This document shows positions 25,302 through 32,293 of a stretch of 64,000 nucleotides of DNA, piece after piece. Below the pieces are notes generated by a model. It did not search any database, was not told where the DNA came from, and saw nothing but the letters and a program-made list of their open reading frames with translations. The stretch is from the NCBI RefSeq assembly GCF_012516315.1, contig NZ_CP051185.1:6205363-6269362 (forward strand). The letters run 5' to 3'. Every line of letters starts with the position of its first letter. Positions within the stretch are counted from its first letter, which is position 1. The translations under genes and the position numbers were made by a program. Source of the DNA: Limnospira fusiformis SAG 85.79 (lineage in GTDB: Bacteria; Cyanobacteriota; Cyanobacteriia; Cyanobacteriales; Microcoleaceae).

Positions 25302-26495
25302 ATGACGATGATTCGCGAGGTCACAATTCGAGGCTTCAAGTCCATTTACTCCGCCACCCTAGAACTTGGTCGAGTGAATTGCTTCATTGGGGCCAATGGA
25401 GCGGGCAAAAGTAACTTGCTGGAAGCTCTGGGAGTCTTAGGCGCGGCAGCTAATGGCGTGGTTGATGATGAAAGCCTGCTGCGTCGTGGGGTGCGGGCGG
25501 GCTTACCCAGGCTGTATAAAAGCTCTTTTGCGACCGATCGCACTCCGGCCCACATTGCCATTGAGGTCACCGGCTCAGGTAACGAAGCCTATCGCGTTTC
25601 TTTGCTCAACCCCCTCGATTCCCCTGAACCGGCTTGGTCCTATAAAACCGAAGTCCTCAGCGACGGCAATCAGGAAATTCTTTCTGATGGCATTCGCAAC
25701 AAGAAGAACCTCAACCCCAAAGCGGGCTTGGCTGCCTTGCAGTTGGTGGAGTTAGACCCCCAGAATCCGGCGGCTCAACTGATGCAGCGCCTCCAGGAAT
25801 TTGCCATTTACTGCCCGAACACTCCCACTCTGCGTGGCATTGTCCCGGACCAACAATCGCGCCTCCCCCTGGGTGTGAGCGGTGGACTACTCGCTGAAGG
25901 GTTTGCCTCCCTGCGCGAATATTTAGAGGGTAGAGGGGAAGAAGGTGAGGAGATTCTGGAGCAAGTGCTGGAGTTGATCGACTGGGTGGCTGATATCCAA
26001 ACCACCAGCTATGGAACGAATCTGCTCTCGCCCAAGGTGCCTCGGACTAAGCTCCTCCTGAAATTCAGCGATCGCTTCATGAACCAAAGCCGCAACGAAC
26101 TCACCGCCTACGATGCCAGCGAAGGCGCACTTTATGTCATCTTGGCGGCGGTGCTTTGCCTGTTACCCCAAGCTCCCCGACTGCTGGCGATCGACAATCT
26201 GGATCAAGCCCTGAATCCCCGACTGCTGGTCCGGCTGATTTCCCGTCTTGCGGGCTGGCTTCAGGATAATGACTGCGATCGCCAACTGCTGTTAACGGTC
26301 CATAATCCCGCCGCCCTCGATGGTCTGGACTTACTGGATTCTGAGGTGCGCCTGTTTGTGGTAGAGCGCAATAGCAATGGTCAAACCTGTATCCGTCGCC
26401 TCACACTCACCCCCGAACTTACTCAACTGAACCAGCAATATCCCCTCTCACGCCTCTGGATTATGGGGCATCTAGGAGCGGTGCCCAATGTCTGA
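25302..26495 (+). CDS. ABC/RecF-type AAA ATPase of a putative defence pair
   Basis: A 397-aa ATPase of the OLD/RecF-like (AAA_15/AAA_21) group. It begins with the RGFKSI N-terminal strand, Walker A is GANGAGKSN (about 34-42) and the C-terminal part holds LLAIDNLDQALNPR (Walker B and D-loop) and a VHNPAALDG switch. The usual catalytic Glu after the Walker B Asp is Asn here. Its last eight bases overlap the downstream TOPRIM-like gene. DNA of both genes is clearly GC-richer than the surroundings, which suggests transfer. ATPase plus TOPRIM pairs are the plan of OLD, Gabija and PARIS defence systems. Confidence 0.8.
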   Translation: MTMIREVTIRGFKSIYSATLELGRVNCFIGANGAGKSNLLEALGVLGAAANGVVDDESLLRRGVRAGLPRLYKSSFATDRTPAHIAIEVTGSGNEAYRVSLLNPLDSPEPAWSYKTEVLSDGNQEILSDGIRNKKNLNPKAGLAALQLVELDPQNPAAQLMQRLQEFAIYCPNTPTLRGIVPDQQSRLPLGVSGGLLAEGFASLREYLEGRGEEGEEILEQVLELIDWVADIQTTSYGTNLLSPKVPRTKLLLKFSDRFMNQSRNELTAYDASEGALYVILAAVLCLLPQAPRLLAIDNLDQALNPRLLVRLISRLAGWLQDNDCDRQLLLTVHNPAALDGLDLLDSEVRLFVVERNSNGQTCIRRLTLTPELTQLNQQYPLSRLWIMGHLGAVPNV

Positions 26496-27195
26496 TCCGT
26501 TAAAAATTGCCCTAGTAGCCGAAGGGCCAACGGATTTGGAAGTGATTCAAGCCGCCCTTAAAGCCATCTTACCCGATCCATTTATCATGACCCTGGTGCA
26601 ACCGGAAGCGACTCAACCGCAAATGGGATGCGGTTGGGGCGGTGTGCTGAAATGGTGTGACGCGGCGCAACAGAGGCATCATGGCTCCCTGGATACGGAC
26701 CCCACCCTGATGAGCTTTGATGTGCTGATTATTCATGTGGATGTGGATGTATCGACGGGTGAATATGACAATTGTGGACCCGCAGTGACAGAATTAGCGC
26801 AGCAGAACAAGTGGGGAACTCTCCCCTGCTCACAGCCCTGTCCTCCCGTAGCTGATACGGTGGATGCTCTGATGATGGCGATTCAAAGCTGGTTAGGAGG
26901 GGCTACTCCTGGCGATCGGACGGTGTTCTGCCTACCTGCCCAATCCTCCGGTACCTGGTTAGCAGCGGCGGTACTAGCTCCAGGGCATCCCCTCCTAGCC
27001 CAAGGGGAGTGCAATGTCAATCTAGAGAATAGACTGGCAACCCTACCCAAGGGACAGCGCATCAAGAAAAACAAGCGAGATTACCAAGTTCATGGGCCAA
27101 GCATTACCCAGCATTGGACACAAGTCAAAGGACTTTGTACCCAAGCCGCCAATTTTGAGCAGACTGTATTAACGGTAGTCCGTTCCTTGGAGTAG
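26488..27195 (+). CDS. TOPRIM-like partner protein of the ABC ATPase
   Basis: A 235-aa protein with an N-terminal LVAEGPTDLEVIQ motif (E12, G13, D16), the first TOPRIM acidic motif, and an IIHVDVDVS strand giving the DxD motif. TOPRIM domains coordinate Mg2+ for nucleic-acid cleavage in OLD and related nucleases. Gene overlap with the ATPase shows a fixed pair. It does not obviously match AriB (DUF4435) or GajB. Function as a defence nuclease is inferred. Confidence 0.65.
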   Translation: MSDPLKIALVAEGPTDLEVIQAALKAILPDPFIMTLVQPEATQPQMGCGWGGVLKWCDAAQQRHHGSLDTDPTLMSFDVLIIHVDVDVSTGEYDNCGPAVTELAQQNKWGTLPCSQPCPPVADTVDALMMAIQSWLGGATPGDRTVFCLPAQSSGTWLAAAVLAPGHPLLAQGECNVNLENRLATLPKGQRIKKNKRDYQVHGPSITQHWTQVKGLCTQAANFEQTVLTVVRSLE

Positions 27196-27293
27196 GGGCT
27201 TGGTGCTTTTTCTCTAGCTCTGTCAAGGTGTATTTTTAGGGGCTTCGATGCGATCGCCTGAAAAGGGTGATGAGACAAAACCCTGACATGAGG

Positions 27294-27545
27294 TCAGTCA
27301 TAAACCCTGTTTTTCTTATCAATATGTGCGCCAAAATAAGTTGAATCAAACTGATGTAATGGTTCAGCTTGACTATCGATCGCCCCAATTAAGTCACCGA
27401 TTTTTTCAGATAACGGTTCCGCTTCAGGCTGGGGTTTTTCAAGTTGAGATAAAATCCAACTTTCGGGAGTTAACCCTTGTTTTTGGGCGACTTCTAGGAT
27501 GGCTTGATAAGTTTTTTCAGATAGAATCAGGGTATGTTCTGACAT
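27294..27545 (-). CDS. Putative antitoxin, orphan
   Basis: An 83-aa protein (begins MSEHTLILSEKTYQAILEVAQKQ) with an N-terminal region like ribbon-helix-helix antitoxins and a conserved-looking SEKIGDLIGAIDS linker seen in cyanobacterial antitoxins of PIN toxins. No toxin gene follows on the minus strand, so it is an orphan. Confidence 0.6.
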   Translation of the reverse strand: MSEHTLILSEKTYQAILEVAQKQGLTPESWILSQLEKPQPEAEPLSEKIGDLIGAIDSQAEPLHQFDSTYFGAHIDKKNRVYD

Positions 27546-27960
27546 AATTTTACTCAGTTAACCTGCTCCGATTTTAACTCTAATCCATACAAATGGCAAC
27601 GATGCAATTCAAGCCCAAAAGTAGGGGCGTTACCAGGAAAATACCCAGGCTAATTTTTGCCAAATACTGCCATTCTCCCGAACCCGCCTTTACCCCGGTC
27701 AAGGGGCTGTGACTCTAAGCTATAGCAGTTCCCGGACTCATGAGGTACGTTTCAAAGCCCCTCTCCCTTTCTGGGAGAGGGGTTTGGGGTGAGGGCCGTA
27801 CCTTATGGAGATGAGAAACGCTATAGGAGATTTGGGTTATTCCCATCATTTTTGGCAGAGGGTGACACAGCCTACATCTGCTTAAATCTTAGCAGCCACG
27901 AAAGCGATCGCCCTCCAATTGCCGATACCATATCCCCTACACTCAGAAACCTTCTGTCAG
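27546..27960. other. Intergenic stretch with MITE and dispersed repeat
   Basis: No gene. It holds the MITE at 27720-27826, a GGCAGAGGGTGACACAGCCTA segment shared with about 17018, and the start of the CCAATTGC...ACTCAGAAACCTTCTG repeat family. Confidence 0.55.
27720..27826. mobile_element. 107-bp MITE with CTATAG ends
   Basis: It starts CTATAGCAGTT and ends AACGCTATAG, with inner arms GAGGTACG and CGTACCTTATG and the central CCCCTCTCCC/GGGAGAGGGG hairpin. Same family as 23665-23769, with different arm sequences. No coding capacity. Confidence 0.7.
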
Positions 27961-28116
27961 ATGCAAAAACAGATTGCCCATCCCAAATCGAGCAACTGGT
28001 TAGAGCAAATTAGCGGCTCTTTCAAAGATGAACCGGCTTTTGAAGAAATCCTCGCATTAGGGCAAGCCATTCGCCGAGGCGATGAGTCCGTATTAGATCC
28101 CTCAGAAATCAAATGA
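27961..28116 (+). CDS. Small antitoxin preceding a broken PIN toxin
   Basis: A 51-aa protein (begins MQKQIAHPKSSNWLEQI) whose stop overlaps the PIN start by four bases (ATGA). The FEEILALGQAIRRGDES segment fits VapB-like antitoxins of cyanobacteria. The upstream in-frame Met lies within a repeat, so ATG 27961 is chosen. The toxin is a pseudogene. Confidence 0.65.
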   Translation: MQKQIAHPKSSNWLEQISGSFKDEPAFEEILALGQAIRRGDESVLDPSEIK

Positions 28117-28541
28117 GATATTTATTAGATACAGATGATCTGAGCATTCTGCAACGTCAATCTGGGGCAGATGATCACAATATTTTGGCACGAATGGCTC
28201 AATATACCCTCGATAATTTGGCGATTTCAATTATCACAATTCAGTAACCAATGCTGGGCTGTGATGCCTAGATTAACCGCCCTCGTTATCCCAATGAATT
28301 GGTTAAAGGTTATGAAATCATGGAACCGCTAGTAGCTGACTTTCAACGATTACCCATTCTCCCTTTTGATGCGATCGCCTCCCAAACCTTAGACCAGTTA
28401 AACTCACAACCGATTCAACTGGCTCAGATGGATGCGCGAATGGCGGCGATCGCGCTTTCTCAGCCAATGATTTGATTAACTCGTAATCATGGAGACTTTA
28501 GCAAAGTGGCAGGATTAGCAATAGAAAATTGGACAATTTGA
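28113..28541 (+). pseudogene. VapC-type PIN toxin with three nonsense codons
   Basis: One uninterrupted reading frame of 143 codons reads MRYLLDTDDLSILQRQS ... with stops at TAA 28245-28247, then TAG and TGA further on. Recognisable PIN parts remain: LLDTD, NRPRYPNELVKGY, MDARMAAIALS and TRNHGDFSKV. The frame is not shifted at all, so decay occurred by point mutation only. Confidence 0.82.
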
Positions 28542-28727
28542 AGTAGGGGAATGTAGATAGCGATCGCTCTTATTAAATTACTCTTCAAATCTAGGCGATC
28601 GCTCTCATTGTTCGGTGTTCTCTGTGTCCCTGTGGTGAAAAATCCCCAGGGTGATTTTATCGAGAAATAGAGGGGCGATCGATTATCAGAAATGGACCGA
28701 TTTAACTCATTGCTTCAGAGTAAACCA

Positions 28728-28949
28728 TCAGTCTTGAAGTTCAGGAACCCGATCGCTTTCATATTGTTCAATTAAAACACCGAGAATATCCATCAGTGAA
28801 GCCAGAGGATGTGCTTCATCTTCGCCAACTTCATCAATCAGGCGATCGAGCCAATCAACCAGATCTTGATAACTGGCTTCATCGCGGGGAATGACTAATT
28901 TAGTTGCTAGGGGCTGCCACAATTTTTGAGTTTCATCAATGCTCAACAT
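28728..28949 (-). CDS. HigA-type antitoxin lacking its HTH half
   Basis: A 73-aa protein from MLSIDETQKLW (ATG 28949), acidic and helical (DLVDWLDRLIDEVGEDEAHPL), two bases after the HigB gene. Family members normally carry an HTH after the VPEL segment; here the frame stops at QD. It is either truncated or a short variant. Confidence 0.65.
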   Translation of the reverse strand: MLSIDETQKLWQPLATKLVIPRDEASYQDLVDWLDRLIDEVGEDEAHPLASLMDILGVLIEQYESDRVPELQD

Positions 28950-28951
28950 TT

Positions 28952-29239
28952 TTACTCTCTCCATTTTCCTCGATCATACTCTGCATGAGTCAAAACTGCC
29001 CGAATATAAATTTTTTGTCGATTATAGTGAATCGCCGCTATTAACCGTACTTTGTTCCCACCAATATTAAACACTGTGAGGTTATCAACTTGGTCAGCAC
29101 TGGGAAACTCGTTACGAAGTTCAACAAAGGAATTAAATGTTCCTGATTTCACCAGTTGATATCAACGAGCCAATGCGCTTTCTGTGTCCGGGTACTTTGC
29201 TGCAAATTCATTGAGCCGTTTGCGTGTGATAACGTGCAT
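28952..29239 (-). pseudogene. HigB-type toxin with one TGA
   Basis: From ATG 29239 the frame reads MHVITRKRLNEFAAKYPDTE ... ALAR, hits TGA at 29162-29164 where the family has Trp, and continues YQLVKSGTFNSFVELRNEFP to the end. VFNIGGNKVRLIAAIHY and KIYIRAVLTHAEYDRGKW are the HigB core. A restart would lack the first quarter. Confidence 0.82.
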
Positions 29240-29365
29240 AATGAAACTCAGGGATATTACCCAATTATATCATCGGTTTTAATGTCTGCGTCGCGCTCCT
29301 TAAATTTCCTCTCCCAAGAACGAAAAAGGCGATTTCCTCTGCGAATCTTAAAGAGTTAGTCAGGA

Positions 29366-29545
29366 AGTAGGTTGGGTTGAGGAAGGAAACCCGATGCCCA
29401 CAAATATTTACCCTAGAAACTCAACGATTCTCTCCGGGATGTAAAAGCGATCGCCCTCCAATTGCGGATACCATATCCCCTGAGACTCAGAAACCTTCTG
29501 TGAGAGTTTCTGCATCCTCACAGAGATTGTGCCAGAAAATCGGTT
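29366..29545. repeat. About 175-bp dispersed repeat (copy A)
   Basis: It begins AGGTTGGGTTGAGGAAGGAA and runs through GCGATCGCCCTCCAATTGCG and CTCAGAAACCTTCTGT to ATCCTCACAGAGATT. A near-identical copy lies at 31026-31200. Shorter relatives of the right half occur near 22390, 27905 and 32155. Confidence 0.75.
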
Positions 29546-29605
29546 TCTGAGGTACAATTGCTGTAAACCAAAAATCTCAACCCTGCTTGTCCAGACAATA
29601 TCTAT

Positions 29606-30241
29606 ATGAACAGTCAAGAAATCACTGCCATATTTGATGGTCAATCCTTGCAATTAGAATCGCCCTTAAACCTAGAAGTAGGAACAAGAGTCAGCACCCC
29701 CGGCTGAAGCACGGGGGCTTCCTGCCCCCCGCTTTCAGGTAGCTGACCAGCTTAAGCCTTAACTGGCTACGTTCAGAGCAAGAGTTAAAGTTCCTACCCT
29801 GGAATGCGTGCTAGTTCCAGGCACTAGAACCAAATCGTTAAACAGTCCTAAGGGGTTAAGACAGTGCGATTTGGAAAGTACCGACTCTGAACATTAGCGT
29901 TCGCGCAGCGTGCGCGTTAGCGCAAGCGCAAACATTACCCCGCAAGGGAGTCGGAGCCAACCATAGCTCCATGGAGGGGCAACCATACCCCTCCACCCCG
30001 CAAGGGGGTGCTGGCGGCTAAAGCCGCTTGAGTCGGTTTTCCTCTCCGCGATAAATCACGGAGCTTCCAACCCTCCCAGGAGTTTTACGTGAAAATTACT
30101 GTGGAAACCCTATTTGCCCCTAAAGACACCCCCAAGACATTTCTACAAACAGCCCAGTCCTTACAGTTACAAGGGAAGCCCGATTGGTCCGAGAACATTG
30201 ACCAGTATCTATACGGAAACTCCATTACTGAGGATGATTGA
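29606..30241 (+). pseudogene. Antitoxin gene split by an IS200/IS605-like insertion
   Basis: Codons 1-29 (MNSQEITAIFDGQSLQ ... NLEVGTRV) lie before the insertion. The rest (KITVETLFAPKDT ... DWSENIDQYLYGNSITEDD) resumes at about 30089. Joined, they give an antitoxin of about 80 residues of a common cyanobacterial family with the WSENIDQYLYG signature. A PIN remnant overlaps its end. Confidence 0.75.
29693..30088. mobile_element. About 396-bp non-autonomous IS200/IS605-type element
   Basis: The insert between the two halves of the antitoxin gene has hairpins near both ends (CCCCCGgctgaagcaCGGGGG at left, CTCCGcgataaatcaCGGAG at right), as in IS200/IS605 elements, and no open frame. Internal structured segments (e.g. 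CCCCTCCACCCCGCAAGGGG) and a GCGTTCGCGCAGCGTGCGCG palindrome resemble the 3' region of tnpB elements that encodes guide (omega) RNA. It looks like an internally deleted copy that lost tnpA and tnpB. A tnpB remnant is at 39645-40026. Confidence 0.65.
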
Positions 30242-30314
30242 AGTCTTTTTAGATACATCTTTTGCCATTGCTTTATCTTCCATTACAGACCAACATCATG
30301 GTAAAGCCGTTTAA
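30234..30314 (+). pseudogene. PIN toxin 5' remnant
   Basis: The ATG overlaps the antitoxin end. The frame reads MIEVFLDTSFAIALSS and stops at TAA 30312-30314. It resumes in frame (LATQLEHANPVF) but decays within about 20 codons. Only the first PIN motif is left. Confidence 0.72.
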
Positions 30315-30382
30315 TTAGCCACTCAACTAGAACACGCCAACCCGGTTTTTATTATGGAGAGATAGCTAGTACAGCAAATCAG

Positions 30383-30745
30383 ATGAGTGGTATTGACAGA
30401 GAAATATATATAGAAAACCGAACCAGTCTGATTGACAAACATTTACCCGAAACCGAAAAATCCCAAAGAGAACTGAAAACCGAAGGAATGGTCTATTTAT
30501 TTAACGATCGCCAGACAATGGAGAGGGTGGGAGAGGAAATTAAGCAAAGAGGAGAAAGGACGGGAGCGGAAGATTCAGAAGACAAATACGAACGCTATGG
30601 ATTATTTTTTGCCGAACCAATTGGGTATATCCTCAAATTAGATGGAACGAGAATTCCTCTCCACTATGGAGAAATAAAAATAAAAAAAAGCACAGGGAAA
30701 TATCATGTCATACCTCGCACCAGACCGCGCACCACAAAATCCTGA
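30383..30745 (+). CDS. Hypothetical protein, possible toxin-domain fragment
   Basis: A 120-aa charged protein. The second half (RYGLFFAEPIGYILKLDG, RIPLHYGEIKI, YHVIPRTRPR) looks like a small globular domain at the end of larger secreted or polymorphic proteins, but I cannot name it. There is no signal peptide. It overlaps the next gene by 41 bases, so the two are probably expressed together, perhaps as toxin and immunity protein. That is speculation. Confidence 0.5.
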   Translation: MSGIDREIYIENRTSLIDKHLPETEKSQRELKTEGMVYLFNDRQTMERVGEEIKQRGERTGAEDSEDKYERYGLFFAEPIGYILKLDGTRIPLHYGEIKIKKSTGKYHVIPRTRPRTTKS

Positions 30746-30995
30746 AAACGCCAAAACGCAAATTACGACCAGAGAAGAAAAACAATGGGAGTTTGCCGAA
30801 ATCTGGGTAGACCCTTGGCTTTCACCCCCTCATATTCTGATGTTAGTTAAAGAACAATCCGGTAAATTCTCGATTCAAAATCCGGCAGAAAACTATAAAT
30901 CTATCTTTACCAGTGATACTTACGAAGAAAGTCAAATGTGGTTGCTGGAAGATGAATACGAACGAGTCACAGGTCGGTTTGGGCAACCGGAGTAA
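30705..30995 (+). CDS. Hypothetical protein, partner of the 30383 gene
   Basis: A 96-aa acidic protein (ends VTGRFGQPE) rich in Trp (EFAEIWVDPWLSPPH). It starts inside the upstream gene. Acidity and small size fit an immunity or antitoxin role, but I recognise no family. The pair has no other operon members. Confidence 0.5.
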   Translation: MSYLAPDRAPQNPENAKTQITTREEKQWEFAEIWVDPWLSPPHILMLVKEQSGKFSIQNPAENYKSIFTSDTYEESQMWLLEDEYERVTGRFGQPE

Positions 30996-31025
30996 AAGCA
31001 AGGCGATCGCTTTTTGTTATAGGGG

Positions 31026-31200
31026 TAGGTTGGGTTGAGGAAGGAAACCCGATGCCCACAAATATTTACCCTAGAAACTCAACGATTCTCTCCGGGATGT
31101 AAAAGCGATCGCCCTCCAATTGCGGATAACATATCCCCTAGACTCAGAAACCTTCTGTCAGAGTTTCTGCATCCTCACAGAGATTTTGCTATAAACCCGG
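31026..31200. repeat. About 175-bp dispersed repeat (copy B)
   Basis: A near-identical copy of 29366-29545 in the same orientation. The two could recombine and delete the split antitoxin, the IS-like element and the 30383/30705 pair. Confidence 0.75.
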
Positions 31201-31299
31201 TTTCTTGGCATAAGTCAGAGCGATCGCCCATGCTAGAATTATCATAGACCGTAAGGCTGAATGCAGCGTAGAAGCATTAACGTTGAGGAGAATATAACC

Positions 31300-31566
31300 A
31301 TGTCTGCAAGAGAACAATTAATTCGTGAGATTTCCCAAATCCCGGATCCTTTAGTAACAGAAGTGTTAAACTTCTTACTCTTCATCAAAGCCAAAAATCA
31401 ACAAGATGATTCGGCGGCATCAAATTCAGAAACTCAAGAAGAACCATCTTTTTTAAAGTTTATAGATAAAATTAATTCTGAAATTATCGCAGAAGAAAAC
31501 ACCAAGCTACCAACGGACTTCTCCAAGAATATAGACCACTATTTGTATGGATCGCCCAAGGAATAA
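31300..31566 (+). CDS. Antitoxin preceding a MITE-disrupted PIN toxin
   Basis: An 88-aa protein from ATG 31300 (MSAREQLIREISQIPDPL). The helical start (VTEVLNFLLFIKAK) is of the DUF2281-like antitoxin type, and the tail NIDHYLYGSPKE is shared with other cyanobacterial antitoxins. It ends two bases before the PIN gene. Confidence 0.75.
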   Translation: MSAREQLIREISQIPDPLVTEVLNFLLFIKAKNQQDDSAASNSETQEEPSFLKFIDKINSEIIAEENTKLPTDFSKNIDHYLYGSPKE

Positions 31567-31568
31567 GC

Positions 31569-32085
31569 ATGAAAAAAATCTTGGCGGATACAGGTTATTG
31601 GATTGCCTTACTACAGTCTGTTCAGAAATCATCTGATCACCTCTCAAAGTCCCTCTCCCTCTCTGGGATCCAGATTTAGGGTGAGGGCAATATATTAAGC
31701 GACTGGTGAACAAGCTGTAAATCCCGATGACGATCTACATCCCCAAGCTAGAAACATGGCAATTTATCTAAAAAATGTGTCTATTGTCACCAGTGAAATG
31801 GTGTTTACTGAATTACTCAATGCTTTTTCGGGAAAGGGACGTTTTTATAGAGAAAAAGCTGTGATATTTATTAATTACGCCTTGGATAATTCTGAAATTC
31901 AAGTTGTCAGTCAAACCAATGAACTCTTTAAAAGCGCACTTGAGTTATATCATAGCCGACCCGATCAAGCATGGAGTCACACAGATTGCACCTCATTTAA
32001 AATTATGTAACAACAAAATATATTAGAAGCACTGGCTTATGATAAACATTTTGAACAAGCTGGATTTGTTGCTTTATTGCGTTAG
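31569..32085 (+). pseudogene. PIN toxin disrupted by a MITE and a nonsense codon
   Basis: The 5' part reads MKKILADTGYWIALL and the frame resumes after the MITE as NPDDDLHPQARNMAIYL, then VTSEMVFTELLNAFSGK and SHTDCTSFKIM. TAA at 32008-32010 interrupts QQNILEALAYDKHFEQ, which ends at TAG 32083-32085. Removing the insert with one TA restores ALLNPDDD exactly. All PIN motifs (ADTG, TE, TD, YDKHFEQ) can be read. Confidence 0.85.
31612..31719. mobile_element. About 108-bp MITE with TA duplication inside a PIN gene
   Basis: The arms TACAGTCTGTTCA and (reverse complement of the right end) TACAGCTTGTTCAC flank a CCCTCTCCCTCTCTGGGATC core related to the 23665 and 27720 elements. The host reading frame shows a duplicated TA as the target site, typical of IS630/mariner-type MITEs. 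Confidence 0.8.
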
Positions 32086-32293
32086 GGAATTACGCGATCG
32101 CACCCTATTTTTTCCCTCTCCTTGAACCCTGAAACCGGGTTTCTTTGGTAGGAGCGATCGCCTTCCAATTGCGGATACCATATCGCCTGAGACTCAGAAA
32201 CCTGGCTGATGTGAGGGTTTCTCTATCTTCCCCAAGATGTCAACTAGAAACCGGGTTGATCGGCATTTCTGTGACCAGTAACAATGGTTAGTG

